This document shows positions 12,001 to 17,910 of a stretch of DNA of 29,689 nt, piece after piece (position 1 is the first letter of the stretch; every line of letters starts with the position of its first letter). Origin of the DNA: Cyanobacteria bacterium HKST-UBA02 (GTDB lineage: Bacteria > Cyanobacteriota > Vampirovibrionia > Obscuribacterales > Obscuribacteraceae). The notes beneath the pieces were generated by a model. The model saw only the letters and a list, made by a program, of their open reading frames with translations, searched no databases and was not told the origin of the DNA. The DNA is taken from the NCBI GenBank assembly GCA_020431945.1, contig JAGQHH010000004.1, forward strand, positions 1 to 29,689. The letters run 5' to 3'. Position numbers and translations under genes: made by a program.

Positions 12001-15000
12001 CGCGGGATCCAGTACCGACTGAAGCCGGCGTCCGTCGGCATAAGTGGAGAGGAGCTCCATGCGGCCGTCAGGATAGACGGTCCCTTCCGGACTCGGTAAA
12101 TGCGCCCGCACCGAAGCCATGAAAGCGCCGGACTCCGCCTGCCCCCCGAGCACCACCGGCTCGCCTTCGGGATTACCGGCACTGTCATATGATGTCGAGA
12201 CGATATTGGCTTTCTCGGAATCGAATCGATCGATACGGCTGCTACCGTCTGGATAGACCCAGCGCTTTTCCGCCGAGCCGTCCGGATAGATGCGCCCTTC
12301 GTAATTCTCGTGACGGCTCCTGATATCGTTTGCCCGGCGTTCCATAGTGCCGGCGTCGAGACTGTAGCTGCGGCTGTCACCGGCAGGCAAGCCATCGGCG
12401 TCGAAGCTCTCCACCAGCACGGTATTGGATACGGTGTCGAGGGTCTGCACCTCGATACTGCCGTCATTGTGCTTGACCATCTCCTGCATGGTGCCGTCTG
12501 CCAGAACTCTGGACTGGCGATTGGCGACATTGAGTCGCAGGTAATCGTTCTCTATCCGGCGTCTCTCTTCCTGAGAGCCCTGATGCTCCCTGGCTCCGCC
12601 CCGGGGTGTGCCGTCACTGTCGAAGTCCTGTACGGACACCTTGCCGGTCATATTATTGAGACGCTCGACCCTGAAGGTGTTATCAGGAAATTCACGCCTT
12701 ACTTCGATGGTGAGATCGGCAGGACTGGAGGCTTTCACTGCTTGGGCCGGATTGCCTCCTGCGCTGGCCAGATAAGTCGAAATCAGATCCGGCTCGTTCC
12801 TGACCTGGGGCTCACTTACCGGAGCACCGTCGGCATTGAAAAAGGCGGTGGTGACATTGCCGGATTCGGGATCGACCGTGATCACCCGGTTCAATCCGGA
12901 CTCGAAGCGATTGAATATAGTGGCGGTGCCATCGGCATTGATCCGGCCGAAAGGCTCTCCGGCAAGCGATGACGGTCCCAGGAGAAATTCGTCTATAGCG
13001 GTTTTGTCGAGAGTCTTACCGGCTGTCGCCTCCCCGATCGCTTTGCCGTCGCTGTCCAATCTGGCAACAGAGAGGGCTCCGCTCTTCGGATCGAGAGTAT
13101 CGAGTCGGGAGCTGCCGTCGGCAAATTGATATCGTCTGGTGGCAGTGCCGTCGGGGTTTTGCCAGCGATCGGGCAGGGGCTGCCTCTGCCTGGCCGTTTC
13201 CATGAATCGAGCCTGATCGAAATGGCTGCTGGAAGGGTTTTCGGTTACAAGCGATTCACCTGACTCCTTACCGTCCCTGTCGAACATGGTAACGGTCAGG
13301 TTCTTGGTAGCCGGGTCGTAGGTCTCCACCCTGGAAGTGCCGTCTGCATAGCGGTAAGTCAGTCTGGCGGAGCCATCCGGTAGCAATTCGCCTTCTGGTT
13401 GAGGCTGGGCTGCTATGGTCTCACGGGCGAAGCGACCGGGCTCGAAATCGGATGCCGAGCCAGTTGTGGAATCCCCTGAAGATCTCCCCTCGGTCTCTTC
13501 GGTCTCTTCGTATTTGTTGGACCTCTTGAACTCGCCGCCGGGACCGACATCCACCGTGCTGCCATCCAGAAAAGTATCGGTAAAGCTCGATGGTCTGCCT
13601 TCACTGAATCCATGTATCTGGCGTCTGGTGCCGGTGGCCATGTCATACACAACCGCCTCGCCTTCAGGCTTGTCGTTTGTATGAACCCTCAGTATGCCGC
13701 CGGCCAGGGACTCGGTGAGCTTCGCCTCGCTGTCTCCCGGTCCTTTGAGCCAGACCTCGCTCAGGCGCCGGCTATCCCCCGAACCCGTATACTTGAAGCT
13801 GCGCTCGTTGCCATAGACATCCCGGGAAGAGATCAGCTCACCGGTCTCCGGGTCGAAGCCCAGCCGGGAGTCATCCTCGAACTCTCTTCCGACCAGCTTG
13901 CCATTCTCGAACCGATCCACCGAGCCGTCCGGACGCTCGATACCGGTAACGGTGCCTGCTGCGTCCCGCAGAGTGACGATTCCGGCTAGAGAGGTCTCGG
14001 CGCTTCCTGCCTGCGCGCCGCTCTCATCGACCTCGACTGTTTTCCTGGCGCCGGTGACCGGGTCGTATTCCACGATCTTGCCATCGGCATCGACCAGACG
14101 ATTCTCCCTTCCGGCATCGGCTCTCTCGCTTACAGTGGTGACAGGCGGATCACCGGGGGTGGTGAGGTCCACTCGAACGAGCTTGCCGTCCTCCCGGATG
14201 AAATCGCGAACACGTCCCTCGCTGTCCACGGTCTTCTCGATCCGGCCATTCTGCAGAACCATACGGATATCGCTTCTCGAGAGACCGGTGATCTCGGTAC
14301 GACCACCGGGATAATCCACCTGCCAGCCGGAGACACCTTCAGCGGTGCGGCGAGCGAATGCGAGGCTGTGTATGCCCCGGTCATAGACCGTGACGGCGCC
14401 GCTCTCCGGATTCTCGTATACGGCGTTGCCACTACGATCGAGTCCCTTGAGGGTGCCCAGGCTGCGCGGCTCCGATTCGCCGTCGACGGATTCGAGAATC
14501 TCGACAGGGACGTCTTTGTGCTCCTCGTCATAACGGAAGGTTCTCCTGGTCTTGCCGTCGGCGCTCACCATAGACTGGAGTCGGCCGTCGGCAAAGATCA
14601 TTTTCGAGTCGTCTCTTGCATTGGCGAGCTCGCCTTCCTGGACATTGCCCTGGCGATCGAGAGTCTGACTGCTACCGTGCAGATCGCTGTAGTCGATGGT
14701 GCTGCCATCCTGTTCCAGGGAGTTGCGAGCACCGTTTCTCGGATCGTAGGAGACCAGCTTGCCTGGTTTGCCGTCGGCTCCCGCCGTCACCTCTCGCAGG
14801 ACTCCTTCTTGAAGACGCTCCACTACCTCGCTCTGGCTCTCTCCTGCCCTGGTAAGGGCCACCTCGCTCACCCGCATGACTCCATCGGGTCCGGCCTCGT
14901 ATTTGAAATCACGGACATCGCCTTGCTTGCTGCGGGTCTGGGTCAAGAGCCCGTCATCGTTGCGTTTGATGAAAGCACCGTTGTCATAGACCCGCTCCAC

Positions 15001-17910
15001 CTCGACATTGCGTTCGTTGAAGCGAGATGTGGAGCGATCCGGATTGCGCGAGAAGATACCCTCCTCGGTCTTCACCGCCATGGTTCCGTCCGGGCGGAAA
15101 ACAGCCTCGCCGGTCAGAGAGCGGTCGTCACCCATGACCCGCCAGACTGAAGAGCTCAGGTTCGCCGGACCAGGAGCAGTATCGGAAGTTTTATCCGGTC
15201 TCCAGAGCTGACCTTTGCTGTCGGTGACACTCGTTATGATGCCTTCGCCGTATGTGGTCGTCCTGCCGTTCGGCTCTGTCACCACAGCGTCGCCGTTGGA
15301 CTCCAGCATCTTGACACTGCCATCGGCTCCGATAGTGAAACTGGCGTCGACCTCACCGGTCTTCTTGCCGCCTTCGAAGACCGTATAGCGATCGTCGCCG
15401 GTGCGCTCGTAAATCTTGCCCTCAGCGTCCACCACGTGCTGGAGCCGTCCATCCTCGCTGCGCTCGAACTGGTAGGACTTGCCGTTCGCATAAGTGATAC
15501 CGTCGACATGACCGCGCCCGTCACCAGCTACAGTGGTGCCGTTCATGAACCGCGAATAGACCTTGCCCGACTTCCCATCGATGGTGACGGCATAGGGTGT
15601 GGTTCCGTCGACCTGGCTCTTCTGCTCCGCCGCGGAGAGGGGTTTGAAACGAACGTCGAAAGCGCCGTCGCCCCGGTCGATCTTCTCTCCTTCTCGCCAG
15701 AGAGGCTTGCCGGACTCATCGACCTGGCCGGTGTTGAAAATCTCCGTGCGATTCTCGCCCTGTTGCCGGACCATACGTTGCTCGTTCCAGTGAGCCTCGA
15801 ATCTGGTGCCGTTGGCCAGGTCCACTGTAAAAGAATTGTTCTCGTGATCCCTGGTCATGGAGGTGGGACCATCGCTGCCGTCCGGCTTGAAGGTCACCGT
15901 GGTCTTGCCGCCCTCTTTGCTTACCTGGTCCGCTTCACGCCACTTGTATCCGTCCCAGTAAGTAGTCTTTTCGACACCGTCGACGATCTCTTTGCGGGAG
16001 TATTCATTGAAATCGTAGACTTCCCGGGCGCCTCCGGCTTTCAGGACCTGGGTGCTCTTGTCGCCGACGCCGTAGATGATGTCGCCTTTCTCGTTGAAAA
16101 CGAACTTGCCTTTTATTTGACCATTTTCGACCTGCAGCTCCAGACCCGGAATCTTCGCATCGGGAGGAACCCAGCCGTCCCCTTCCTTCCTGATACTGGC
16201 GTTTCCTTCGGGACCATTCACAGACACCCCCGAGACCGATCCGTCAGCACCGCGGGTGATGCGCAATTCCTGGCCCTTGCGAGGTCCGTCATCGAAGTGG
16301 ATGCCCACTACCTGACCGGTGCTCTCGTCGATATCGACCCGGCCCTTTTCAGCGCCGTTCTCGAAGTTCTGGCTGCGACCGCGGCTCACCACCTGGCCGG
16401 AAGCGTCGCTGACCGCGAAGCTGCCATCCTCCCAGCGGCGTTCGGTGAGACCGGTGGCGGCATCCGCCCGCTCTACGAAGCGACCCTTTTCGTCCCTGCC
16501 ATCCCTGGTGATCGAGAGACGGCGTCCATCCCCGTCCACCTCTTCGGTCTCGAAGGTCTTACCATCGGTGCCGTCGAAGCGACGCTCGATCCTCTGACCG
16601 CCATTCTGTGAGGAATAGATGTCTTCCCCGGCGAGACCGCCGGGAGCGTCAGCTTGATAATCCCGGTGCTCGAGATGCTCCCCCCGGTCCGGGGGCATGG
16701 TCTGCTCCGAGAGAGTGCCGTCGCTCATGACAGTGCGTGTGCCACCATCCCTGAGCGCGAGCTCCGCCACCGGAACGGCGCTATCACCGGTCTCACCAGC
16801 CTGAATCTCATCGCCGCCGCTGAAAAATCGCGGCTTCTCACCGGGCTTCTGAACGATCCTGTCGGCGCCCAGAGGACCTCTTCCGGCACCGCTGAAGCTG
16901 GTCACCACGGTACCGTCCTCATAGGTTCGCTGGGCGGTGCTGTCGTCCAGCTGGAACCCGGAATTGTAGACACCGTGCTCATCTTTGCCGCTCAATTCGA
17001 TACGACCGGACTCGAGATCGAAACGCCGGCTCTCGAAAGTGCCGTCATCACGCCGGGTCGTCTCGGTACGGCTGCCTTCTCTCGAATCGATGGTGAAGGT
17101 GCCTGTCTCTTTCCGGTAAGTAGCCGTAAACGATCCGTCCGCCCTGGTGGTCAGCTCTCTCAGACCGTCCTCATCCCGAGCCGGCTCGAACTCGACCCTG
17201 AGAGTATCGTCCTTGAATCTCGTCTGGGTGACACCATCTCTGGAGGAGGAGGAAACTCTATCGAGGGGGTCGTCTTCGGCGAATATAGTCTCGGTGCCGC
17301 CGCCGCTGCCGTCTCCTGCGGTGATCACTTTGCTGGCATCGCTCATCACCGCCAGATGATTGCCCTGGGAATCGTTGATACTGTAGAGCTCGCCCTCGAC
17401 CTGGCTGCTGGTGCCGTCGGCGAAGTGCACACTGGCCGGCTTATTTGGATGGTACGTAATACCAGCCACGGCTTTGCCGTCTATTCGGGGTGCCAGCTGG
17501 GCATCCTCGAACTGGATTCTGGAGCCGCTTTCCCCATAGTCTCTGGTATAGGGCCCGAAAGGGGAGCGCTCGATACACGAACCCTTGAACTCGCCTATCT
17601 CGCTGTCGTGACCGGAGCGGCTCTGAGGGGGTCGGTTCGATGCCGGCGGACTCTCCCCGTCCTTTTCTCGCGCCCTGGCTATGAGCTCCTGAAGCGCATC
17701 CACCTCCGGAGACTCCATATTGCCAGGCTTCACATCGACGGTCTTAAGAGGCGATGAATCGTCCCTCTCGTCTTTGCTACCGTTGCCATTGCCATTGCCG
17801 CGCTCGGATACGTCCGCATCTCTTGCGGCATTTTCCGAAGCGGACTCCGGTAGATCGCGATGGGGATCCTGCTTCTCGACTGGAGGATCGGGCTCGCTAC
17901 GGTCGGCCAT
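1..17910 (-). CDS. Giant multidomain repeat protein, at least 5970 residues, 3' end outside window
   Basis: The minus frame aligned to plus positions 1-3, 4-6 and so on has no stop codon from the ATG at 17910 to the left edge. An in-frame TAG at 17920-17922 lies just upstream, so this is the first ATG. The N-terminus (MADRSEPDPPVEKQ) is acidic and charged and has no signal peptide; no clear Shine-Dalgarno precedes it. Approximate layout by residue: 1-165 charged linker; 165-1500 Asp-Gly-rich YD/RHS-like repeats; 1511-2090 eight units of about 72 residues; 2090-2340 helical; 2340-3260 second YD-like block with an annexin-like insert near 2831-2900; 3260-4370 helical with annexin-like repeats near 3273 and 4277; 4450-4560 hydrophobic Gly/Ala-rich; HELVGH at 5129-5134; HEMVH at 5471-5475. 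Codon use and frame are uniform throughout. I do not recognise the whole protein. A giant effector, polymorphic-toxin-like or surface protein is an inference; the missing C-terminus could decide. Confidence 0.9.
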   Translation of the reverse strand, partial: MADRSEPDPPVEKQDPHRDLPESASENAARDADVSERGNGNGNGSKDERDDSSPLKTVDVKPGNMESPEVDALQELIARAREKDGESPPASNRPPQSRSGHDSEIGEFKGSCIERSPFGPYTRDYGESGSRIQFEDAQLAPRIDGKAVAGITYHPNKPASVHFADGTSSQVEGELYSINDSQGNHLAVMSDASKVITAGDGSGGGTETIFAEDDPLDRVSSSSRDGVTQTRFKDDTLRVEFEPARDEDGLRELTTRADGSFTATYRKETGTFTIDSREGSRTETTRRDDGTFESRRFDLESGRIELSGKDEHGVYNSGFQLDDSTAQRTYEDGTVVTSFSGAGRGPLGADRIVQKPGEKPRFFSGGDEIQAGETGDSAVPVAELALRDGGTRTVMSDGTLSEQTMPPDRGEHLEHRDYQADAPGGLAGEDIYSSQNGGQRIERRFDGTDGKTFETEEVDGDGRRLSITRDGRDEKGRFVERADAATGLTERRWEDGSFAVSDASGQVVSRGRSQNFENGAEKGRVDIDESTGQVVGIHFDDGPRKGQELRITRGADGSVSGVSVNGPEGNASIRKEGDGWVPPDAKIPGLELQVENGQIKGKFVFNEKGDIIYGVGDKSTQVLKAGGAREVYDFNEYSRKEIVDGVEKTTYWDGYKWREADQVSKEGGKTTVTFKPDGSDGPTSMTRDHENNSFTVDLANGTRFEAHWNEQRMVRQQGENRTEIFNTGQVDESGKPLWREGEKIDRGDGAFDVRFKPLSAAEQKSQVDGTTPYAVTIDGKSGKVYSRFMNGTTVAGDGRGHVDGITYANGKSYQFERSEDGRLQHVVDAEGKIYERTGDDRYTVFEGGKKTGEVDASFTIGADGSVKMLESNGDAVVTEPNGRTTTYGEGIITSVTDSKGQLWRPDKTSDTAPGPANLSSSVWRVMGDDRSLTGEAVFRPDGTMAVKTEEGIFSRNPDRSTSRFNERNVEVERVYDNGAFIKRNDDGLLTQTRSKQGDVRDFKYEAGPDGVMRVSEVALTRAGESQSEVVERLQEGVLREVTAGADGKPGKLVSYDPRNGARNSLEQDGSTIDYSDLHGSSQTLDRQGNVQEGELANARDDSKMIFADGRLQSMVSADGKTRRTFRYDEEHKDVPVEILESVDGESEPRSLGTLKGLDRSGNAVYENPESGAVTVYDRGIHSLAFARRTAEGVSGWQVDYPGGRTEITGLSRSDIRMVLQNGRIEKTVDSEGRVRDFIREDGKLVRVDLTTPGDPPVTTVSERADAGRENRLVDADGKIVEYDPVTGARKTVEVDESGAQAGSAETSLAGIVTLRDAAGTVTGIERPDGSVDRFENGKLVGREFEDDSRLGFDPETGELISSRDVYGNERSFKYTGSGDSRRLSEVWLKGPGDSEAKLTESLAGGILRVHTNDKPEGEAVVYDMATGTRRQIHGFSEGRPSSFTDTFLDGSTVDVGPGGEFKRSNKYEETEETEGRSSGDSTTGSASDFEPGRFARETIAAQPQPEGELLPDGSARLTYRYADGTSRVETYDPATKNLTVTMFDRDGKESGESLVTENPSSSHFDQARFMETARQRQPLPDRWQNPDGTATRRYQFADGSSRLDTLDPKSGALSVARLDSDGKAIGEATAGKTLDKTAIDEFLLGPSSLAGEPFGRINADGTATIFNRFESGLNRVITVDPESGNVTTAFFNADGAPVSEPQVRNEPDLISTYLASAGGNPAQAVKASSPADLTIEVRREFPDNTFRVERLNNMTGKVSVQDFDSDGTPRGGAREHQGSQEERRRIENDYLRLNVANRQSRVLADGTMQEMVKHNDGSIEVQTLDTVSNTVLVESFDADGLPAGDSRSYSLDAGTMERRANDIRSRHENYEGRIYPDGSAEKRWVYPDGSSRIDRFDSEKANIVSTSYDSAGNPEGEPVVLGGQAESGAFMASVRAHLPSPEGTVYPDGRMELLSTYADGRRLQSVLDPATGKLTVSLLNSEGKPLGEPVVSEPGAAQILAFSEHVRAKQPPVEGKVYPDGRVEQTRRYADGRSRVDSFDPATGVMKSQILDAGGAELTPSTEHHSPAQNGRPAETQLVRVADVIKEIVDSKGEISPSCRERLESLLEDAGRTGCRNSVETALRDGLAATSSYRLHISDPDDYSNFASTGGMQENLVSGGFDFAVTRSRFASEAETVVDSSASAAGEDISLTSSRPVGQPGAGQYDQARDALNEIARVKADDPEAGAKVNTAFDKLAESAAQGNPYAREALLSILSSSAEQSDVYRRSLKIKAAMNLDSSMGPSGKLSDDEARALGDAILDARRAGDTTQEALYSKIVDRAFTGDGHEQATALLTRLSENGGTIEDREDGKAVLGPDGELRELRLDNGTRQFFENGLLKRSVDGDGRTALYDDKGCLEIERLPDGEVRSHSPDGTVSHYDHLGNLTRVDTASNQTRMFEWSTAADGSLFVSRITESGGTEWTSADGRTYRQSQSENAVTGRFFAEASGRYGFEIDKSDGSTVRVMRDLDNSSVVMSRDSTAGSSWQESLRIGADGSRIARDSQGRLLETADAVGHRMEFKRDDNGVINEIREADGSVWKSEDGVHFVQETDQGQVTRELTVDEKDGSITENNTTRYLDGSTLVKDGENRPVLIQDRYRHRTEIAYDSDGKMTVTRHGEKGVSVFQNSAAMKVSLDDRGNLTVEEKDRTSVYQTDGWQKVSKDGEVHYRAELPNGATVERNESFLVTSIALANGETRNFTYDSAGVMTSYTEPGGKVWTRSQDRPGIYVSDKGEERAFAGQALETGIYREKLADGSNLIYKTDGSSIAATDAGQITGVVEPDRFYSQKVENGVTTLKAALARTPADAGAVKEVFEGLSNAERRAVKEAFAGDGKDLETELRKFIKEPDLAGALEALDRDHPIRSVHTFIRDDKGDLVEVHSITPDGVEAYSRVTAGEPMSQWKGPDGKVSSMSLQVLPDGSLLRESLDQDGKRHGVLRSTSGAERVLEDGAVVSTTREDGVKISRETLALQEAGGGTRNVEVQAIRQPDGQTIYRDLSKVPQAVVGKKFADGTTMLFDGERVTQILDADGKVKGEFQYEVDDQGKPGKLKSFKLADGVTRQVPRSHDGQVRFSMDETGKSVVARVELTDMYNRDRGDLIQYGLDGTKTLLDGSMGRRVYDPNGHLIESYNGTQKIGYHFSYDSRGNLKTVQREGGEVWTRTRAGSDTWKNSKGEIWKGKVSLNETTGVYEESSVDIMGTHRRFSPNRDEQVVKGADLAGDVDAIERACNGGFLGIGTDTDTIENVLQDKSKLAREVMNKLYQERHGHKYGKNWDLYREFEDELSGSTLTKFRGMLRADNIHDDYVGRLSTDLVEITETRFLGMGARQKEVIEQEIRDTLRDRTRAEIVELDREFRESQSVLNPESPFRNLEDAVVNNDNLTEKTRAFNRIYMKGAENRTDQDFLKMAQVAIDAGDLQMFQETWSRAPESARELFRGEVIAGTGEREGDRKIREAFGSIWSSTNLMLARDALEYGERSLATGVHQNTSILGDSESEIEKIASNLPPEQRELYRRGRELVLAGKTEAERKEAGPRSASDQVLYDRGSYLAENPGNMVEFPNPGTPEFDKFSESQQKDYLRGQELSRKRPPVPESNLLEEDSRALSFYREATREARHDKESIDYYTAQERSADFDSRAIRYYQEASAKMNDAAGQSLDPADLFTWSRESQVNEYLNWDSLAVSGGDNLLSSLSKHRGNFYDSSTHEVMSSIENMSISDWEHLRRDRQKFLDSGESLDHAMARAIGPDGEIRGTGNYYLDTVRTLATYADGSAGESNLAPQQRDEMRRAIDLIDKKLDSQPFTGDQAAIEQGRKLAESGFDPGESSSKEDIDAFKLYNEHQRFERGREAFDSGLSIDGLSPDEKKQLALFNNNPGYENPPASLPDTMKDDWEAGRKIQERLGDLEFFKQRSFEASRTSGNRDLASAIEDNLRWYDDKEDNIYKAIENMTDEDLRAWQADVSGTGIRKTVMDRLEQRLSTSELRVAEGLLTQAAEGKRPKMDVIDKLNRHATHWNTDEAQVVRDLQEAFREDPGLRDRVKNPRSEDQIKEAFETSLRLREDQRYLLGESRKNGTFDAELERQAKDLAVSPEVLRQALFLPESYKDKLSAAQKESPEAYEKTLSELSSQEHNLSSTLRERAREAVDDYDYKRYIEPLLETGRLDLGRVQELSQGVFDFDEVGSYEDTARAGAAMTPAEREQYAASGKLDRALFRLTPDERVIARNAFMQGEMRPEDKLRGYMVGLGTAEQEIKDVLHGLRDRDTVLASMKKDSRFAGQEITEAMVTSEINSRMEEVKLAYSRKYGANLNLDFNSEMSGQDLRDSLRGIRHEAETAREAAFMSDREVNQTYGLGTYLTDSLGWDGTTQTMRDYHERMHGRLVEAAMNPDRPFTVEEARDIANLRYGAVDASIDSQNKLVDTAVDAAITVAALLAAVPSGGGSMVAWGANILSKVPAGARIVAATTRAAELVRLSSAATRVGEVATRVTYGLSKVPMGTNIAWGLAGGTAKVTAKHLIVADHDMLSDGVRDFADGALNAFFVSDVGRFSKDVSRRAAGEILETVGSKGAGELVEAGERELVEAALRSAGGSIFKEGGEKTLERQLTKFADDAIKNQDPATVSKMLQHLASDMIRDDIPREAREALVRGLNRQLDQALEQAVRQEIAQLTRAPMRQLLTEVAWNSKQGFLGGSAGSLARLDADQGLEGNLETIAMGGLMGMGMAGSFTIALKGITSFKDFAFKPGDAAPHVAPESPSGLRESLVSDSGNAPVSHSLTQDPFSGRMQREFGESTAVIGLKIEADSASASLTGLASSIENLPATDLVVDFPANLEPDLRAYIHGDIDAAAFEKATGTTAGEPMRKVIDAIREKNRLARSAGNPEMELHAAGNDAPSYTGQTTPPDDLGRRAGNRLAALEKQDPNFRALLVAETDAQRAAVESLAGAVSSPESQLSAQDLMGGYYKVAVPPGPHEVAYLEAVRASGGRPLERADHRPVSIIQDGKSGLADSLDRSRLNTVSVAADETATDVIDFLARTDPEFARQIQGERVIAGHNRIGRAAQDYNVVNFAGDGTASIEVTLDHLRLDGSIAGPLDYRVAVHELVGHRGFDNFMQQDPSRLATFNAIEAEYKTRNISLTGDRTSYHQAPSELAAERIANEAVTIKLQNRIDDLIRTGQEIPADLAAEMKRLEIYRADLEGQISYRPDDPKVAEQFDRYFADMREYMKQTFSSPQTRPAPQARLRVNGDVPSDGVYTPHIERPGAAEVARIEAEVPSLGTEAAEDFSRRMAGVREQFKEDLTPSLVRARELNPEIRQTRQDLDVEIARLKKAGASDADIEAARRDHLVEPDARWSEPVREHADITARANEVALERRDILQQGLDDFAAARNSSDPANPVAPVTVQIAEHMHAAGGYAFGQGTIILPKADLLGAGGAPGLSRTTYHEMVHAQQDVDIIRNSIRATAREGKAMDVAAVRKHYKDATGLDLDEKWLATVADLDRSAPPLDAAQIERAQRLARAVRESKPVGARSTELGNDARSIDSRLRELKDPSDSTALNKMIRDLSDPDSGPALARRYYGEDGVPTEVRDLMDQWAGLPKDDIGLAVGFKPGADARADATAMLESRLDTVNSEHRRLIDDYADSAIEKEAYGLDGKVKEPGDIEHGHALPTSSPGRRSPEGGIIDNTGEHIRESLIPSSNDFEKMTPQQRLDNLKQRVADAPESIREGLDKLLKLARRDLEAQDVIDRVLRLPESEMPDSLKGMLSPQLIDAMDKTEVFSMLRNNLDSLAEATGTTGRASAPNWGEGEIPPLDGDLRPSDPLYRKWMDNALARLELDADELAAFNQALQNGELQFSILDRTVLDKIDGEYRLFSLEQGNEVKNQPYYSGGVRKVPLQKADDYDPAVWPAATMVVRAPGPRGADNYYVVNGCRRVHVFGSETLNLN
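840..1620 (-). other. Zincin-like metallopeptidase domain 2, HEMVH with downstream EKEAY
   Basis: The segment shows a beta strand (GQGTIILPKADLL), then SRTTYHEMVHAQQD, giving the HExxH zinc motif H5471-E5472-x-x-H5475. About 200 residues later comes DSAIEKEAYGLDG, with E5672 or E5674 as the likely third ligand. A strand of the 'x-G-T-I-x-L' type, then HExxH, then an ExEAY helix is the usual order in zincin domains attached to bacterial giant and toxin-like proteins. The spacing to the last glutamate is long, so a large insertion would be needed. Confidence 0.6.
2300..2640 (-). other. Zincin-like motif 1, HELVGH (H5129, E5130, H5134)
   Basis: DYRVAVHELVGHRGFDNF lies at the end of a predicted helix. 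It is followed about 45 residues later by SELAAERIANEA, a helix that could give a third acidic ligand. The spacing is HExxGH, not the standard HExxH. I recall similar HExxGHxG motifs in metallopeptidase-like domains of phage-type polyvalent proteins. Peptidase activity is an inference. Confidence 0.5.
4240..4560 (-). other. Gly/Ala-rich hydrophobic segment of the giant protein
   Basis: Residues about 4450-4560 switch from charged helix to a hydrophobic, small-residue-rich stretch: VDAAITVAALLAAVPSGGGS, MVAWGANIL, VPAGARIVAATTRAAELV, VPMGTNIAWGLAGGT. A second, shorter patch (TIAMGGLMGMGMAG) follows around 3600-3690. Similar segments sit before the catalytic C-terminal parts of many polymorphic toxins and may insert into or cross membranes. 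That role is inferred here. Confidence 0.5.
4800..5100 (-). other. Annexin-like repeat C (residues about 4271-4370)
   Basis: The segment reads PEDKLRGYMVGLGTAEQEIK, DVLHGL, an insertion, then EEVKLAYSRKYGANLNLDFN and SEMSGQDLRDSL. It has a GxGT loop (G4277, G4279, T4280), a (Y/F)-x-x-x-YG-x-x-L helix and an E-x-SG cap (E4348), in annexin order. An insertion of about 25-30 residues separates the loop from the helix. A weaker fragment with WNTDEAQVVRDL at about 5690-5770 may be another degenerate copy between repeats B and C. Confidence 0.55.
6060..7265 (-). other. Helical region with recurring (Y/F/W)xxG(R/Q)xL motifs
   Basis: Residues about 3550-3960 are highly charged and helical. A short motif recurs: YRRGRELVLAG, YDRGSYLAE, YLRGQELSR, IEQGRKLAESG, FERGREAFDSG and WEAGRKIQE. 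It often follows an L-x-P-(E/D)-(Q/E)-(R/K) turn. A longer pair, YDSSTHEVMSSIENMSISDW (Y at about residue 3736) and YDDKEDNIYKAIENMTDEDL (Y at about residue 3969), suggests duplicated helical hairpins. I cannot assign a known family. Confidence 0.45.
7860..8160 (-). other. Annexin-like repeat B with intact GxGTD loop (residues about 3251-3350)
   Basis: The translation reads DVDAIERACNGGFLGIGTD, then TDTIENVLQDKSKLAREVMN, then KLYQE, a short insertion, YGKNWDLYREF and EDELSG. Annexin repeats have the same order: an A helix with D-x-x-x-L-x-x-A, the GxGTD calcium loop, I-x-x-(I/V)L, S-x-x-x-R, Y-x-x-x-YG-x-x-L, and a capping acidic residue in ELSG. Here the loop is G3273-x-G3275-T3276-D3277 and the capping candidate is E3321. 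The loop-to-cap distance is about 45 residues, against about 39 in animal annexins, because of a small insertion. Confidence 0.6.
8160..10890 (-). other. Second YD/RHS-like block of the giant protein, with a helical insert
   Basis: Residues about 2340-3250 return to YD-like texture. The clearest unit is SPDGTVSHYDHLGNLTRV (Y at about residue 2419), which is close to the classical RHS YDxxGNL pattern. The block is interrupted at 9185-9420 by a helical segment that looks annexin-like and is described separately. It ends near DIMGTHRRFSPN, where an all-helical region starts. Confidence 0.55.
9185..9420 (-). other. Annexin-like helical repeat A (residues about 2831-2910)
   Basis: Between two beta-rich stretches lies a helical segment reading TTLKAALARTPADAGAVKEV, then GLSNAERRAVKEAF, then GDGKDLETELRKF and DLAGALEAL. 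The order matches helices B to E of an annexin repeat: an 'S-N-x-E-R' turn, a helix ending in an aromatic residue, 'G-K-D-L-E-x-E-L', and a closing 'AL-x-AL'. The calcium-binding GxGT loop is not evident in this copy. The call rests on pattern recognition only. Confidence 0.45.
11640..13380 (-). repeat. Eight tandem degenerate units of about 72 residues inside the giant protein
   Basis: Each unit follows the pattern (P/A)DG-x(6-8)-(Y/F)-(A/P)DG-(S/R)R(V/L)-x(3)-DP-x-(T/S)G-x(6)-(L/F)D-x-(D/G)G-x(3)-GE. Unit anchors (first codon of the opening PDG/ADG or its equivalent) are at 13380, 13155, 12936, 12720, 12501, 12285, 12072 and 11856. The spacings are therefore 75, 73, 72, 73, 72, 71 and 72 codons. 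Units 1, 2, 7 and 8 keep the motif best. Unit 4 has lost its first DG turn and part of the second. The regular spacing implies divergence from a duplicated module, probably a beta-rich stalk. Confidence 0.8.
13440..17400 (-). other. First YD/RHS-like beta-repeat block of the giant protein
   Basis: Translation of this stretch (about residues 170-1490) is dominated by short strand-turn-strand units centred on DG, NG or DD turns, such as FADGRLQSMVSADGK and VERVYDNGAFIKRNDDG. Spacing is about 15-25 residues, with little helix and few cysteines. This is the sequence texture of YD and RHS repeats, which form beta-sheet shells in toxin and teneurin-type proteins. The units are much more degenerate than classical RHS cores, so the match is by pattern only. 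Confidence 0.55.

Noticed and set aside
11640..17400. CRISPR-like or DNA-level repeats suggested by frequent ccgtc motifs
   Set aside because: These are Asp-Gly codons (GACGGC and relatives) in coding repeats. Spacing and sequence vary and no identical direct repeats with unique spacers are seen.
8160..17400. Canonical RHS toxin core
   Set aside because: The YD-like units are too degenerate, two blocks are separated by helical regions, and I did not see the hallmark conserved DPxGLxGG-type end of an RHS core in the parts I read.
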